A program made the translations under genes and the position numbers. Below are positions 1-9,056 of a stretch of 64,000 nucleotides of DNA, in pieces (the first letter of the stretch is position 1; each line of letters opens with the position of its first letter). The notes under the pieces were generated by a model that was not told where the DNA came from, ran no database searches, and saw only the letters and a program-made list of their open reading frames with translations. Source of the DNA: Roseateles depolymerans (GTDB lineage Bacteria; Pseudomonadota; Gammaproteobacteria; Burkholderiales; Burkholderiaceae_C); assembly GCF_003387155.1 (NCBI RefSeq), contig NZ_QUMT01000002.1:439694-503693 (forward strand), read 5' to 3'.

Positions 1-1348
1 GCCACGGGCAGATGCCGAAGGACTCCGGGTTGGGCCATGGGATGTGCCAGAAGGTGATGATGGTGGCCTTGGGCAGCTTCTCGCGCACCATGGCCGGCAG
101 CAGGGCGAAGTGATAGTCCTGCACCAGCACGATCGGGTCGTCGCTGCGGGCCTCGGCCACCACCGCATCGGCAAAGCGCTGGTTCACCGCGCGGTATTGC
201 GCCCAGTCGGACTCGCGGAAGACGGGCCGCACGTGGGCCACGTGGCACAGCGGCCACAGGCCTTCGTTGGCAAAGCCCTGGTAGTAGCCCTGTTCCTCTT
301 CCTCGGTGAGCCAGATGCGGCGCAGCACGTAGTCCTGGGTGTCGGGCGGGACGGCCACGCGGTCGTGCTCGTCCACCGTCTCGCGGTCGGCGCTGCCGCT
401 GCCGTGCGCGATCCAGGTGCCGGAGCAGGCCCGCATCACCGGCTCCACCGCCGTCACCAGGCCGCTGGCCGGTCGGCTCACCTGGATGCCTTCCTTGCCC
501 TTGATGTGGATGTAGGGCTCGCGGTTGGACACCACGATCACCTGGTCGCCCCGCAGCTGCGTGCGCAGCAGGCCGCGCAGCCGCTCCGGGTCCCACGGCG
601 TGAGGGGGCCGTGCTCACGGTAGAGGTTGTCCTCCAGCTCGCGCAGATGCTGGCGGATTTCCACCTCCAGCGGCTGCAGCTCCGGGGGGGCGCTGTCGCC
701 GCCGGTGCTGGTGCCGCCGGTCTGCAGCAGCGGCCGCACCAGCCCTTCGCCGCGCAGGATGGCCCGCATGCCGGACACCCAGCCGCGCCAGCTCAGCTGC
801 GCCACGATCATGGTGATGCCCGCCACCGCCAGACCCAGCACGGTGATGAAGATGATCATGTAGCGCCGCGTGTCGATACTGCGGCGGTCCGGCAGGCTCA
901 GGTCATGCAGCAGCACCAGCCGGTCGGAATCGGCCTGCTGCGGATTGACCGGGAAGTCGCCGATGTGCACCGCACCGCTGGACAGCTCCAGCCGCGGGTT
1001 CTGCTGCAGCGCAATCTCCCGCGCCTCCTTGCAGGTCAGCGAGCCGGGGAAGCCCTTGGTGCTCAGGATCTGCTGGTTGGTGGCACTGCACAGCGCAATG
1101 CCCACCAGGCGCTCGTCCAGCACGCCGCGCTCGAGCAGGCCGCGCAGGCGGTCCAGCTTGGCATTGGGCTCGATGTCGGAGATGGCCAGCGACAGCGTCT
1201 TGGCCACCATGGCGCCGCGTGCGCTGAGGTCGCGCGAGAACCAGCGCAGTGTCATGCGATCCAGCAGCGGCAGCGCCAGCAGCGCGGCCACGGTCAGGGT
1301 GACCATCAAGGGCACCAGGAACCGGATCTGAAGATGGATGGATTTCAT
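1..1348 (-). CDS. Membrane-anchored trehalose-6-phosphate synthase (GT20), C-terminus beyond the window
   Basis: The glycosyltransferase family 20 part makes trehalose-6-phosphate from UDP-glucose and glucose-6-phosphate, giving the osmoprotectant trehalose after dephosphorylation. Only the first ~449 residues are in the window. A leading hydrophobic helix (about residues 10-30), a loop of roughly 100 residues and a second helix (about residues 140-165) precede a linker and the start of the GT20 fold. That fold shows VSNREPY, VQDYHFALLP and HIPWPNPESFGICPW, all typical of trehalose-phosphate synthases. The ATG at 1346-1348 overlaps the stop of the upstream gene as ATGA, which supports both the start and co-transcription. 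Soluble OtsA lacks such an N-terminus; the two helices with a periplasmic loop look like a sensor or anchor module. The catalytic assignment is firm from motifs; the role of the membrane part is inference. Confidence 0.9.
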   Translation of the reverse strand, partial: MKSIHLQIRFLVPLMVTLTVAALLALPLLDRMTLRWFSRDLSARGAMVAKTLSLAISDIEPNAKLDRLRGLLERGVLDERLVGIALCSATNQQILSTKGFPGSLTCKEAREIALQQNPRLELSSGAVHIGDFPVNPQQADSDRLVLLHDLSLPDRRSIDTRRYMIIFITVLGLAVAGITMIVAQLSWRGWVSGMRAILRGEGLVRPLLQTGGTSTGGDSAPPELQPLEVEIRQHLRELEDNLYREHGPLTPWDPERLRGLLRTQLRGDQVIVVSNREPYIHIKGKEGIQVSRPASGLVTAVEPVMRACSGTWIAHGSGSADRETVDEHDRVAVPPDTQDYVLRRIWLTEEEEQGYYQGFANEGLWPLCHVAHVRPVFRESDWAQYRAVNQRFADAVVAEARSDDPIVLVQDYHFALLPAMVREKLPKATIITFWHIPWPNPESFGICPW

Positions 1349-1878
1349 TCGCCCCTCCCGGGCCGCGAGGGCCACCACGGTCGGTCTTCGGACCGGCCGT
1401 CGGTGTGCTCGCTGTGATCGTGATCAGAGGTCTCGTCGCGCAGGGCCATCAGGCCGCCAAAGGCCAGGCCAGCGGCAAAGCCGCCCCACAGCAGCCATTT
1501 GCTGCCGGCCTCCGCGGCGCGGTCGGCCGATGGCGTCAGGCGCCGCGGACGCAGCACCTCGTCGATGCCAGCGGCCACTGCGGTCAGCATCAGCGCGTCG
1601 GTGCAGGCATTGAGGCGGGTCTGGCGCCGCCGCAGGCAGCGCACCCGGTCGTAGAGGGCACCCCAGAAGATGGAATGGGCGGCATGCAGCGCCAGCGTGG
1701 AAGCGCGGGCAGACAGCGGCGGACGACCGACGCGGTATTCCCGCGCACCGGTCAGCGGGCCCACGCGGTGGGCATGGTCGGTGCGGCTGCCTCGCAGCAA
1801 GGCCACGCCGGACAGCAGGCTGGCCCACATGCCTTCAACGGCGGCGCGTCGCAGCGCCTGGATCAGCAAACCCTTCAA
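1345..1878 (-). CDS. Hypothetical small membrane protein upstream of the trehalose-phosphate synthase
   Basis: A protein of 177 residues of unknown function. The chosen start is TTG at 1876-1878 because AGGAG (1885-1889 on the complement) lies six bases ahead; an ATG at 1921-1923 would add 15 residues but has no clear ribosome-binding site. The N-terminal half is amphipathic with several hydrophobic stretches, and a clear membrane helix (LLWGGFAAGLAFGGLMAL) sits near residue 150, followed by a charged, His/Asp-rich tail. The stop overlaps the next start by four bases, so the two genes are probably translated together. Translational coupling to a membrane-bound GT20 enzyme hints at a shared envelope or osmotic-stress role, but no family was recognised. 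Confidence 0.65.
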   Translation of the reverse strand: MKGLLIQALRRAAVEGMWASLLSGVALLRGSRTDHAHRVGPLTGAREYRVGRPPLSARASTLALHAAHSIFWGALYDRVRCLRRRQTRLNACTDALMLTAVAAGIDEVLRPRRLTPSADRAAEAGSKWLLWGGFAAGLAFGGLMALRDETSDHDHSEHTDGRSEDRPWWPSRPGRGE

Positions 1879-2021
1879 AGGCGACTCCTGTGACAGAGAG
1901 AAACAACCCCCGGTCCTAGGCAATCACCGTGCCAAGCCTGGCCGCCGGACGCAGCCGCATGTCGAACGAATCAGGTTCGCCGGGCCGCAAAGCCCGATGG
2001 CATCGGGCCTGCGGGGCCAGG

Positions 2022-2240
2022 CTACTGCAGGGCGGTGGGCGGCGGCATGTAGGGCGGCTCACGCACAGGCACCGGGTTCTCCGGCAGGGGCGGGTCGATG
2101 ATTTCCGGGGGGCCGGGCTCCGGCACGGTTGGCGGGCCGTGCGGGGGCGGCGGCACGCTGGGCACTTCGTCGGGGAAGGGCGGCGACGGCGGAATGCTTT
2201 GGGCCTGCACTTGCGCAGATCCGGCAAGAGTGGGTGTCAT
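2022..2240 (-). CDS. Small proline-rich hypothetical protein
   Basis: A 72-residue protein in which about a third of the residues are proline (PPSPPFPDEVPSVPPPPHGPP and similar runs). It has no recognisable fold or clear signal peptide, although the first 13 residues are mildly hydrophobic. The ATG at 2238-2240 has AAGGA about eight bases upstream, the main reason to consider it real. It is divergent from the SDR gene at 2366 and shares the 125-base spacer. Similar short proline-rich ORFs are seen in Burkholderiales genomes (recollection, not searched). Low-complexity composition means a chance ORF cannot be excluded. Confidence 0.5.
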   Translation of the reverse strand: MTPTLAGSAQVQAQSIPPSPPFPDEVPSVPPPPHGPPTVPEPGPPEIIDPPLPENPVPVREPPYMPPPTALQ

Positions 2241-2365
2241 GAACGGTGTCCTTGGAAGTGTGCGCAGTCGTCCTGCAAGCGGCGCGCCCGGTGCGCGGCT
2301 TGCCAGTCCTTGGCATTCGCTCCCATTTCTTCAACATCGTTTCCACATCGACAAGGACCTTCGCC

Positions 2366-3352
2366 ATGACCAGCAAGACCACCCAGGAGCTGCAGCGCCA
2401 CATTCAGCAGCAGCAGGACCAGTCGGATCAGGCCGGTCAGCAGGACGCATCGTCCAAAGGCCAGGATGAGAAGAAGAAGCCCCTGCAAGCCGGCGCGCGC
2501 GAACAGCCCAGCCGTTTTCCAGCCCAGCATCTGGACAAGCCTGGCCATGAAGCGGACCTGACCTTGGCGCCCCGTTTCCTGGCGCCGGACTACAAGGGCT
2601 CGGGCAAGCTGCAGGACATGGTGGCGCTGATCACCGGCGCCGATTCCGGCATTGGCCGGTCGGTGGCGGTGCTCTACGCCCGCGAAGGGGCCGATGTGGC
2701 CATCGTCTACCTGAACGAGGATGACGACGCCCGCGAGACCCAGCGTCACATCGAAGCGGAAGGGCGACAGTGCCTGCTCATCCGGGGCGATGTGCAGGAC
2801 CGCGCGTTCTGCAAGGACGCGGTCCGCCAGACGGTGGAGCGCTTTGGCAAGCTGGACGTGCTGGTCAACAACGCCGCGTTCCAGGAGCATGCGGAGTCGC
2901 TGCAGGACATCACCGAGGAGCGGCTGGACCTGACCTTCCGCACCAACATCTTTGGCTACTTCCACATGGCCCAGGCCGCGCTGCCGCACTTGAAGGAAGG
3001 CAGCGCCATCGTCAACACCGGCTCGGTGGTGGGCCTGCAGGGCAGTGGCACGCTGCTGGACTATGCATCGACCAAGGGCGCCATCCATGCCTTCACCAAG
3101 TCGCTGGCGCAGAACCTGCTGCCCAAGGGCATCCGGGTGAATGCGGTGGCGCCGGGGCCGGTGTGGACGCCGCTGAATCCCGCGGATGCGCCGGCGGACA
3201 AGGTCGCGACCTTCGGCAGCACCAGCGACGTCAAGCGCGCAGCGCAGCCGGAGGAGCTGTCGCCGGCCTATGTGTTCCTGGCCTCGCCGGTGTGCGCGGG
3301 CTACATCACCGGGATCGTGCTGCCGGTGACGGGCAGCATCGGCGCGATTTAA
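2366..3352 (+). CDS. SDR family NAD(P)-dependent oxidoreductase (YghA/YhdF-like)
   Basis: A 328-residue cytosolic short-chain dehydrogenase. An N-terminal ~75-residue extension rich in Gln, Lys and Asp precedes the Rossmann fold. The cofactor motif TGADSGIGRSVAV is near residue 90, NNAAF near residue 170, and the catalytic YASTKGA (Tyr and Lys) near residue 235, followed by PGPVWTPLNP and the C-terminal TGIVLPVTGS. Members of this extended subgroup, including E. coli YghA and Bacillus YhdF, are general-stress oxidoreductases with poorly known substrates. Start ATG 2366 has AAGGA at 2353-2357; earlier in-frame starts lack one. It stands alone, followed by about 300 bases with tandem repeats. 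Confidence 0.9.
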   Translation: MTSKTTQELQRHIQQQQDQSDQAGQQDASSKGQDEKKKPLQAGAREQPSRFPAQHLDKPGHEADLTLAPRFLAPDYKGSGKLQDMVALITGADSGIGRSVAVLYAREGADVAIVYLNEDDDARETQRHIEAEGRQCLLIRGDVQDRAFCKDAVRQTVERFGKLDVLVNNAAFQEHAESLQDITEERLDLTFRTNIFGYFHMAQAALPHLKEGSAIVNTGSVVGLQGSGTLLDYASTKGAIHAFTKSLAQNLLPKGIRVNAVAPGPVWTPLNPADAPADKVATFGSTSDVKRAAQPEELSPAYVFLASPVCAGYITGIVLPVTGSIGAI

Positions 3353-3488
3353 GGCCCTCAGCGGCATGCGCCACCTTCGCGGCGCGCGCTGCCTTGGCGG
3401 CGCTCGCGGCGCGTCTCCCGCACCCTGCTTCAAAGCGGGGTCGCGGGACCTCTTTGTCGCCGGAAGGGATCCATCGGAGACCCTGGCG

Positions 3489-3632
3489 CGTAAGAAGGGC
3501 ACCCCGTTTGCCACAGGACTGGCATTCCAGTTGCCGGATGAACGGCATCTCGTTCCCCGGATGAATGGCATCCCGTTTCCCCGGTTGAGTGGCAGCGCGT
3601 TCCCCAGATGAAGCGCCGCTCGCTCTCCGGGA
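3489..3632 (+). repeat. Imperfect ~24-bp tandem repeat upstream of the PAS gene
   Basis: Five to six degenerate units of 22-25 bp run head to tail. The clearest are CGGATGAACGGCATCTCGTT, CGGATGAATGGCATCCCGTT and CGGTTGAGTGGCAGCGCGTT, each followed by TCC or TTCC, with more diverged units on both sides. The array fills the spacer between the SDR stop and the ribosome-binding site of the PAS gene. Its degeneracy suggests age rather than a recent slippage product. Confidence 0.7.
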
Positions 3633-3655
3633 CACTGCCAAGGAGGCAATCGAGC

Positions 3656-4285
3656 ATGAATGACGACAAGCCCTTTGAAACCCCCTGGCAACTGTTCTGG
3701 TGCGCGGACGCGGCCGATGAACGCCTGCTGCATGTCAGCGACTCGGTGGCCTCGGTGCTGGGCATGACGCCCGGCGCGCTGATGGAAGATCCGCTGCAGT
3801 GGAACCATGCGGTGCTGCCGGCGGACGCTGCGGTCCTGCCCCGACCTTTCTTTGCCCAGACGGTGCCGCAGGCGGGCGACCCGCTGCTGGAGTACCGCAT
3901 GCTGGGCGCCGACCTGCATCTCTATCAAGTGCGGGAACGCCGCTACCGCTGGCGCGACCCGGTGACGGGGCGCCTTCACATCTTCGGCCTGGTGGAAGGG
4001 GTGCAGGAGCTGCGCCGTTCGCCAGAGCAGGAGGTGGAGCCGTCCTGGGAGCATCTGTGGGCCAGCGGCGACCCGGACACCAGCCGCTCCGGCAGCGTGC
4101 CGCGCACGCCGGACCCGGCCAGGCAGACCGATGACAATGCCGACGACAAGGGACCGCCGCAAGAGGTGCCGAACGATCCGGGCGTGCATCCGGACGGGCC
4201 CAAGCGCTACCACGATGACTACGGCTCCACGCGGCGCATGTCCTCCCGCGGCCAGCCTCAGGCCGTGGCGGAGCCTCTGCCATGA
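3656..4285 (+). CDS. PAS-fold sensor-like protein without an output domain
   Basis: A 209-residue cytosolic protein. Residues ~10-120 read like a PAS domain of the PAS_3 type (LFWCADAADERLLHVSDSV, then an FFAQTVP/LEYRMLGADLHLYQVRERRY strand region and HIFGLVEGVQELR). The last ~85 residues are disordered, rich in Asp, Pro, Arg and Ser. There is no kinase, cyclase or DNA-binding output, so any signal must be passed to a partner. Start ATG 3656 has AAGGAGG at 3640-3646; an in-frame ATG at 3608 lies in the tandem repeat without a ribosome-binding site. The stop overlaps the hemerythrin gene start (ATGA, 4282-4285), making that protein the likely functional partner. The PAS call is from sequence pattern only. 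Confidence 0.75.
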   Translation: MNDDKPFETPWQLFWCADAADERLLHVSDSVASVLGMTPGALMEDPLQWNHAVLPADAAVLPRPFFAQTVPQAGDPLLEYRMLGADLHLYQVRERRYRWRDPVTGRLHIFGLVEGVQELRRSPEQEVEPSWEHLWASGDPDTSRSGSVPRTPDPARQTDDNADDKGPPQEVPNDPGVHPDGPKRYHDDYGSTRRMSSRGQPQAVAEPLP

Positions 4286-4842
4286 GCCATGTCTTCCAGC
4301 CCTTGGACCTGCCGTGGCAGGGGGAACGCCAAGCGCGGGATGAAGCCGTCGCCCTGTTGATGGAGGACCATCAGCAGGTGCTGCTGGCCCTGCGTCAGTA
4401 CGAGCGTCTCAGCGCCGGTGCGGGTGCCTCGGCCGCCGAGCGCGAAGCCCAGGTGCGCCGCATCTGTGCCCTGATCACGCTGCACAGCACGCTGGAAGAA
4501 GAGGTGCTCTACCCCGCGCTGCGGCGTTGCCCGGACGTGGGCAAGGCCGAGCGCCGGCTCATCCACGAAGCGGAAGTGGAGCAGCTGGTGGTGCGCATCC
4601 TGATGTCACAGCTGCGCCGCATGGAGGCGCAGGACCCGCAGTTCGAGCCGCTCCTGGGTGTGCTGGGACGGTATGTGGAGCATCACGTCAAGGACGTGGA
4701 GCAGGGCATCTTGCCGCGCCTCAATGCCGTGGCGTCGCTCGGATGGCAACGGCTGGCGACGGATCTGCATCGGCGTCGCGAGGAGCTGCGGGTGCAGTGG
4801 CAGCAGGACCTGGGCACGCCGGGCAAGGCGCCTCGCGCTTGA
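4282..4842 (+). CDS. Hemerythrin/HHE domain protein
   Basis: A 186-residue protein with a four-helix hemerythrin-like fold expected to bind a di-iron centre. Candidate ligands are visible in order: the His in LMEDHQQ (~residue 30), the His and Glu in LITLHSTLEEEVLYPAL (~70-80), the His in LIHEAEVEQLV (~95) and the His residues in VEHHVKDVEQGILP (~135). Small HHE proteins of this kind are linked to oxygen or NO sensing, iron-sulfur repair or stress responses. It is translationally coupled to the upstream PAS protein by a four-base overlap, suggesting a two-gene redox-responsive unit. Function beyond metal binding is inference. Confidence 0.88.
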   Translation: MSHVFQPLDLPWQGERQARDEAVALLMEDHQQVLLALRQYERLSAGAGASAAEREAQVRRICALITLHSTLEEEVLYPALRRCPDVGKAERRLIHEAEVEQLVVRILMSQLRRMEAQDPQFEPLLGVLGRYVEHHVKDVEQGILPRLNAVASLGWQRLATDLHRRREELRVQWQQDLGTPGKAPRA

Positions 4843-4866
4843 GTGTCGGAACCTTGAGCTGGGGCC

Positions 4867-5913
4867 TTAGCCCTGACCCGGCAGAAACTTGATGCCTGTG
4901 CGACGAACCAGTTCCTCGTAACTGATCGGCGGCTGGATGCGCGCCGTGGCCGTGTTGGGCAGCCAATGCGCCCAACTGCGGCCGGTGGTGTCGTCATGCA
5001 CCAGCTTGTACATCGCAGAAGGAATGGCCGGACCGTCCTCACCCAGCCGCGCCGGCCGGGCCTCGTAATAAGCGCCGGTGATGATCGTCACTGGACCGCT
5101 GGCCCGCATCACATACGCGCGGGTGTCCTTCTCGATCTTGTTCCAGGGCTGCTGGTTGTTGACCGCGTTCTGCGGCACCACGTTCGCCAGCGAGAAGGAC
5201 TGCGCCATGGACCGCTCGTCCCGCATGTCCCGGGCGGGCGTCAAGTGGCCGCGGTCGTGGCGCTCGGCCTTGGGCAGGCGCGATTCACCGGCATAGTCGT
5301 CCAGCTGCGCCCGCTCGCGCTCGGGCAGCCGGGCGTCGGCGAAGAAAGCCTTGCGTCCATCCGGACGCTTGACGTCCGCCCCCTCGCGCAGTTCCTCGGC
5401 GGTCAGGCGCTCGGCGGAGAACAGCGGCCCCTTGAGGCCGCCCGCATGCAGCACTGCGAACTGGTCGTAGCACAGGGCGCGCAGCGTTCCGTAGCGGGAG
5501 AGGCCGGCCTCTCCTGAAGGCCCGGCCACCACCACGGGCGCTTGCCCGCGATAGAAGTGGGATGCGCAAGCCTGGAACGAACCGGAGACCGGCGGCAGGT
5601 CCGCCGTGCGGCTCTGCGAGGGGCTGCCCCGGCCGCCGGAAGAACGGCCGCCGGGCGACTGCGGAGCGCCGAATGGTTCCAGCGCGCGTTGCAGATCGCG
5701 AGTCAGCGATCGGGTGGTGTCCGCCGTCGCAAAGCCTGGCATGGACAGCCCGGCAGCCAGCAGCAAGGCTGTGACGAGGCGCGAAGGTGTCGAACGACTC
5801 GTCGCCTCAGCTGACGTTTCACAGAAGACGGGGTGATCGTGGAGGGGTCGGGATCCTCCGAGGCGATGGACAGGAGGGGCGGAACGCAGCAGACGCAAAG
5901 AAGGGACCAGCAC
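4867..5913 (-). CDS. Exported DNA/RNA non-specific endonuclease (NUC1 family)
   Basis: A 348-residue protein with the catalytic DRGH motif of the beta-beta-alpha-metal nucleases (ERHDRGHLTPARDM, around residue 225) and the downstream metal-binding Asn region (NVVPQNAVNNQQPWNKIE), where the last Asn fits the magnesium ligand. These enzymes cut single- and double-stranded DNA and RNA without sequence preference, usually outside the cytoplasm. A hydrophobic stretch (LVTALLLAAGLSMPGFATA, ~45-63) looks like a signal peptide, but it starts unusually late. The start used is a GTG at 5911-5913 with only a weak GAG nearby; a later start is likely, although no good in-frame site was found. It converges with the hemerythrin gene. 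Confidence 0.88.
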   Translation of the reverse strand: MLVPSLRLLRSAPPVHRLGGSRPLHDHPVFCETSAEATSRSTPSRLVTALLLAAGLSMPGFATADTTRSLTRDLQRALEPFGAPQSPGGRSSGGRGSPSQSRTADLPPVSGSFQACASHFYRGQAPVVVAGPSGEAGLSRYGTLRALCYDQFAVLHAGGLKGPLFSAERLTAEELREGADVKRPDGRKAFFADARLPERERAQLDDYAGESRLPKAERHDRGHLTPARDMRDERSMAQSFSLANVVPQNAVNNQQPWNKIEKDTRAYVMRASGPVTIITGAYYEARPARLGEDGPAIPSAMYKLVHDDTTGRSWAHWLPNTATARIQPPISYEELVRRTGIKFLPGQG

Positions 5914-6012
5914 GCAACTCTAGGGGGGACTCAATGACGGTGCGAGGCTACCGGTGAATGGCAGTGCGTCGCTGCATGTGTGTGCGCGTTGCGGTGCGGC
6001 TGTGATGGATGG

Positions 6013-6047
6013 AAAAACGCCGACCGTCTTTTTGGACAGTCGGCGTT
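6013..6047 (-). terminator. Rho-independent terminator after the catalase gene
   Basis: AACGCCGAC (6016-6024) pairs perfectly with GTCGGCGTT (6039-6047), with a further GTC/GAC inside. Read on the minus strand, the stem ends in GTTTTT (complement of 6013-6018), the expected T-run, about 60 bases after the catalase stop. Confidence 0.85.
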
Positions 6048-6106
6048 CAAGGTGAGGGGAGGTCAGGCCAAAGCCAAGGCCGGACGCTCGCCCGGCCCCT
6101 CGGACA

Positions 6107-8785
6107 TCAGACCATCGGCGGGTCCGTCTCGCGCTCAAACGGACGATGCTGGCCGATGGCAGTGACGAAGGTACTCAGCACATCGCCGTCCACATCGCCC
6201 TGGCCATCGGCATCCAGGAAGAACAGACCCGGATCGCCGCCGCCTTCTTCCGCCGTGCCCGGCGCGCCCGTGGCTGCCAGCAGCGCACTGCCGCTGCCCA
6301 GCACCAGGATCGGCTTGCAATGCCGGTACAGGTCCTGCACGAAGCTCACCGCCTGGCCGGAGATGGACAGGTTGGGGCGCTCGGCCGATTCATCCGGCAG
6401 CACGACCGCATCCCACAAGGCGCCCGGCGCGGTCTCCAGGGTGATCTCCACCTGCATCGGGTCGCCGCTGGCCGGCTGCACGTCGCCCAGACGGTGGCCG
6501 ATCAGGCGCGGCACGCCGCCGGCCTTCAGGATGGCCGTATGCACCGCGCGGATGGCCGCACCGTCCACGCCCTGATGCACCAGCAGCGCGACCCGACGGC
6601 CATTGAGCGCGCCGTCCCCTGGACGCGCCAGCAGCGACAGCGCCGGCGACTGGGTCACCTCCGGCGGCTGCACCGAGCCTTCCACGCCGGCGCCGACCTC
6701 GCTGCCGGGCGCAAAGTCCGGCAACGGTGGCGGCACCTCCATGCCCAGCCCGTCGGCCACGCGCTGCACCAGGGTGGCATCGATCCGGGCCAGCAGCGCC
6801 AGCACCCGCTGACGGATGGCCGGCGTCTGCACGCGGGTCAATTCAAAGCGGTAGGCGCCCACGATGTGGTTCTGCTCCGCCTCGCTCTGGCTGTTCCAGA
6901 ACAACCGGGCCTGGTTGTAGTGCTCCGCAAAGCGCTCCGGCTTGCCGCGCAGCGCTTCGCCCTGGATGGCCTTGGGATAGGACACAAAGCCGCTGCGCCC
7001 CGCCTGGAAGGGGCAGCCGCCGCCCAGCGAATTGGGCTCATAAGCCACCCGACCGCGCGGAATGGCCTGGCGGTGCAGGCCGTCGCGCTGGTTATTGTGG
7101 ATCTGCGTGACCGGCGCGTTGATGGGAATCTCGTGGAAATTCGGGCCGCCCAGGCGGGTGATCTGGGTGTCCACATACGAGTGGATGCGGCCGGCCAGCA
7201 GCGGGTCGTTGGTGAAGTCCAGCCCCGGGATGATGTGGGCGGTGCAGAAGGCCACCTGCTCGGTCTCGGCGAAGAAGTTGTCCGGATTGCGGGTCAGCAC
7301 CATGCGGCCGACCGGGCGCAGCGGCACCAGTTCTTCCGGCACCAGCTTGGTCGCATCCAGGATGTCGAAGGACCATTGCTCGGCCTGCTCTTCGGTGAAG
7401 ACCTGCAGGCTCAGCTCCCATTCGGGATAGTTGCCGGCCTCGATGGCTTCCCACAGGTCGCGGCGGTGGAAGTCGGAATCCGCGCCGGAGATCTTCACCG
7501 CTTCGTCCCACACCAGCGAATGGGTGCCGGCCTTGGGCGTCCAGTGGAACTTGACGAAATGGGCCTCGCCGTTGGCATTGATCATCCGGAAGGTGTGCAC
7601 GCCGAAGCCCTGCATCATCCGGTAGCTGCGGGGAATGGCCCGGTCGGACATGGCCCACATCAGCATGTGGGCCGATTCGGGCATCAGCGACACGAAGTCC
7701 CAGAAGGTGTCGTGGGCGCTGGCAGCCTGCGGCATGCCGTGGTGCGGCTCGGGCTTGACGGCGTGGATCAGGTCCGGGAACTTCATCGCATCCTGGATGA
7801 AGAACACCGGGATGTTGTTGCCCACCAGGTCCCAGTTGCCTTCGTCGGTATAGAACTTGACGGCAAAGCCGCGCACGTCCCGCGCGGTGTCGGTCGATCC
7901 GCGTTCGCCCGCCACGGTGGAGAAGCGAACGAAGACCGGCGTGCGCTTGCCGGCGGCCGCAAAGGGCGCGGCGACGGTCAGGTCATCCAGCGCTTCGTAG
8001 CTCTCGAAATAGCCGTGGGCGGCGGAGCCGCGTGCATGGACCACCCGTTCCGGGATGCGTTCATGGTCGAAGTGGGTGATCTTCTCGCGGAGGATGAAGT
8101 CCTCCATCAGCGTCGGACCGCGCAAGCCGGCCTTGAGCGAGTTCTGGTTGTCGGCGACACGCACGCCTTGGTTGGTGGTCAGCGCCTGGCCGCTCGAGTC
8201 CACCCGCACGCGGTCCAGGGCTTCATTGGTCGGGTTGTAGCTCAGCTCCGGCATGCCGTCGCCGACCTTGTCGGAGGCGAAGTCCTCGGTGACGGTGCTG
8301 CCGGAGACGATGTCGTCGGGGCTGTCGACCGTCGTGCCTTGGGGCGGCGACACGGCGTTGTCACGGCCATGTTCGGCCGCCTTGTTCTCGTTGGAGGGAA
8401 TGGCCGCGGCCAGGGATTCCGTGCCGCTCATTTTGCGGGCCAGCCGCACTTGCGACTCGGTGGCGGCGGCGCTGGTGACCAGTTCGCTGCGGGCCGGGCC
8501 GGCAATGGTGCTCATGGCCGAGCCCAGGCCTTCGTCAGGCGGGCCCGGGGGCAGGGCGGTGGTGGTGGTGGACTTGCCGCCACGGGCCGGCGACTTGGTG
8601 GCCGCTGCGCTGCGTGAGGGGGCCGCACCGCCGGCGGACTTGGCAGGGGCCTTGCTGCTGGCGGCGGCCTTGGCGTCTGCCTTGGCGGGGGTCTTGGCGC
8701 TTGCAGTGCTGGATGCGGATGACTCGGTCTTGCGGGCAGGCGCGGTGCCGCTGGCGGCGCTAGGCGCGGGTTTCTTGGTGGGCAT
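6107..8785 (-). CDS. katE: Large-subunit monofunctional catalase, HPII/KatE type
   Basis: An 892-residue haem catalase that converts hydrogen peroxide to water and oxygen. The catalytic His lies in [12 protein letters not shown] (about residue 250), and the haem-ligand Tyr in [18 protein letters not shown] (about residue 537). After the core, residues ~700-892 form the DJ-1/PfpI-like C-terminal domain typical of large (clade 2) catalases. The first ~90 residues are a disordered Ala/Lys/Ser/Pro-rich tail resembling histone H1-like tails, longer than in E. coli HPII (753 residues overall). Start ATG 8783-8785 has GAGGA five bases upstream; a longer reading frame to 9007 has no ribosome-binding site. 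A strong terminator follows. The partner DUF6496 gene is divergent. Confidence 0.97.
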   Translation of the reverse strand: MPTKKPAPSAASGTAPARKTESSASSTASAKTPAKADAKAAASSKAPAKSAGGAAPSRSAAATKSPARGGKSTTTTALPPGPPDEGLGSAMSTIAGPARSELVTSAAATESQVRLARKMSGTESLAAAIPSNENKAAEHGRDNAVSPPQGTTVDSPDDIVSGSTVTEDFASDKVGDGMPELSYNPTNEALDRVRVDSSGQALTTNQGVRVADNQNSLKAGLRGPTLMEDFILREKITHFDHERIPERVVHARGSAAHGYFESYEALDDLTVAAPFAAAGKRTPVFVRFSTVAGERGSTDTARDVRGFAVKFYTDEGNWDLVGNNIPVFFIQDAMKFPDLIHAVKPEPHHGMPQAASAHDTFWDFVSLMPESAHMLMWAMSDRAIPRSYRMMQGFGVHTFRMINANGEAHFVKFHWTPKAGTHSLVWDEAVKISGADSDFHRRDLWEAIEAGNYPEWELSLQVFTEEQAEQWSFDILDATKLVPEELVPLRPVGRMVLTRNPDNFFAETEQVAFCTAHIIPGLDFTNDPLLAGRIHSYVDTQITRLGGPNFHEIPINAPVTQIHNNQRDGLHRQAIPRGRVAYEPNSLGGGCPFQAGRSGFVSYPKAIQGEALRGKPERFAEHYNQARLFWNSQSEAEQNHIVGAYRFELTRVQTPAIRQRVLALLARIDATLVQRVADGLGMEVPPPLPDFAPGSEVGAGVEGSVQPPEVTQSPALSLLARPGDGALNGRRVALLVHQGVDGAAIRAVHTAILKAGGVPRLIGHRLGDVQPASGDPMQVEITLETAPGALWDAVVLPDESAERPNLSISGQAVSFVQDLYRHCKPILVLGSGSALLAATGAPGTAEEGGGDPGLFFLDADGQGDVDGDVLSTFVTAIGQHRPFERETDPPMV

Positions 8786-8955
8786 GAGAGTCCTCGTCTG
8801 TGCGAATGGGTCCGGGCGTGCCGGCATGGGAGGGAGGGCGTGGGGCGCGATTGGGAACGCCAGGGAAAGATGGCAAGCCCCGTGCCGTGGGCAGTGCGGC
8901 AGCGCGGTCAGCGGTAGAGCGACGCGATGCGCTGTGGCGCCGGGCTGCGTCGGAC

Positions 8956-8982
8956 GGGTGGCATGGGTGGCATGGGTGGCAT
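8956..8982 (+). repeat. Three 9-bp direct repeats GGGTGGCAT
   Basis: Three exact copies of GGGTGGCAT run head to tail in the divergent spacer between katE and the DUF6496 gene. No gene covers them. Confidence 0.85.
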
Positions 8983-9056
8983 CCGGGTTGCCGGTTCCAA
9001 GGACCAAGCGGCGATGTTCCTGCGCATCGCTCCTTCATCCTTCATCGGAGATCATG

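Noticed and set aside
44-1417. Long plus-strand ORF over the trehalose-phosphate synthase
   Set aside because: Composition is a His/Gln/Gly-rich shadow of the minus-strand gene, which has clear GT20 motifs and an ATGA-coupled start.
6146-8617. 823-codon plus-strand ORF opposite katE
   Set aside because: Mirror frame of the catalase in high-GC DNA; no domain patterns and His/Arg/Gly-rich antisense composition.
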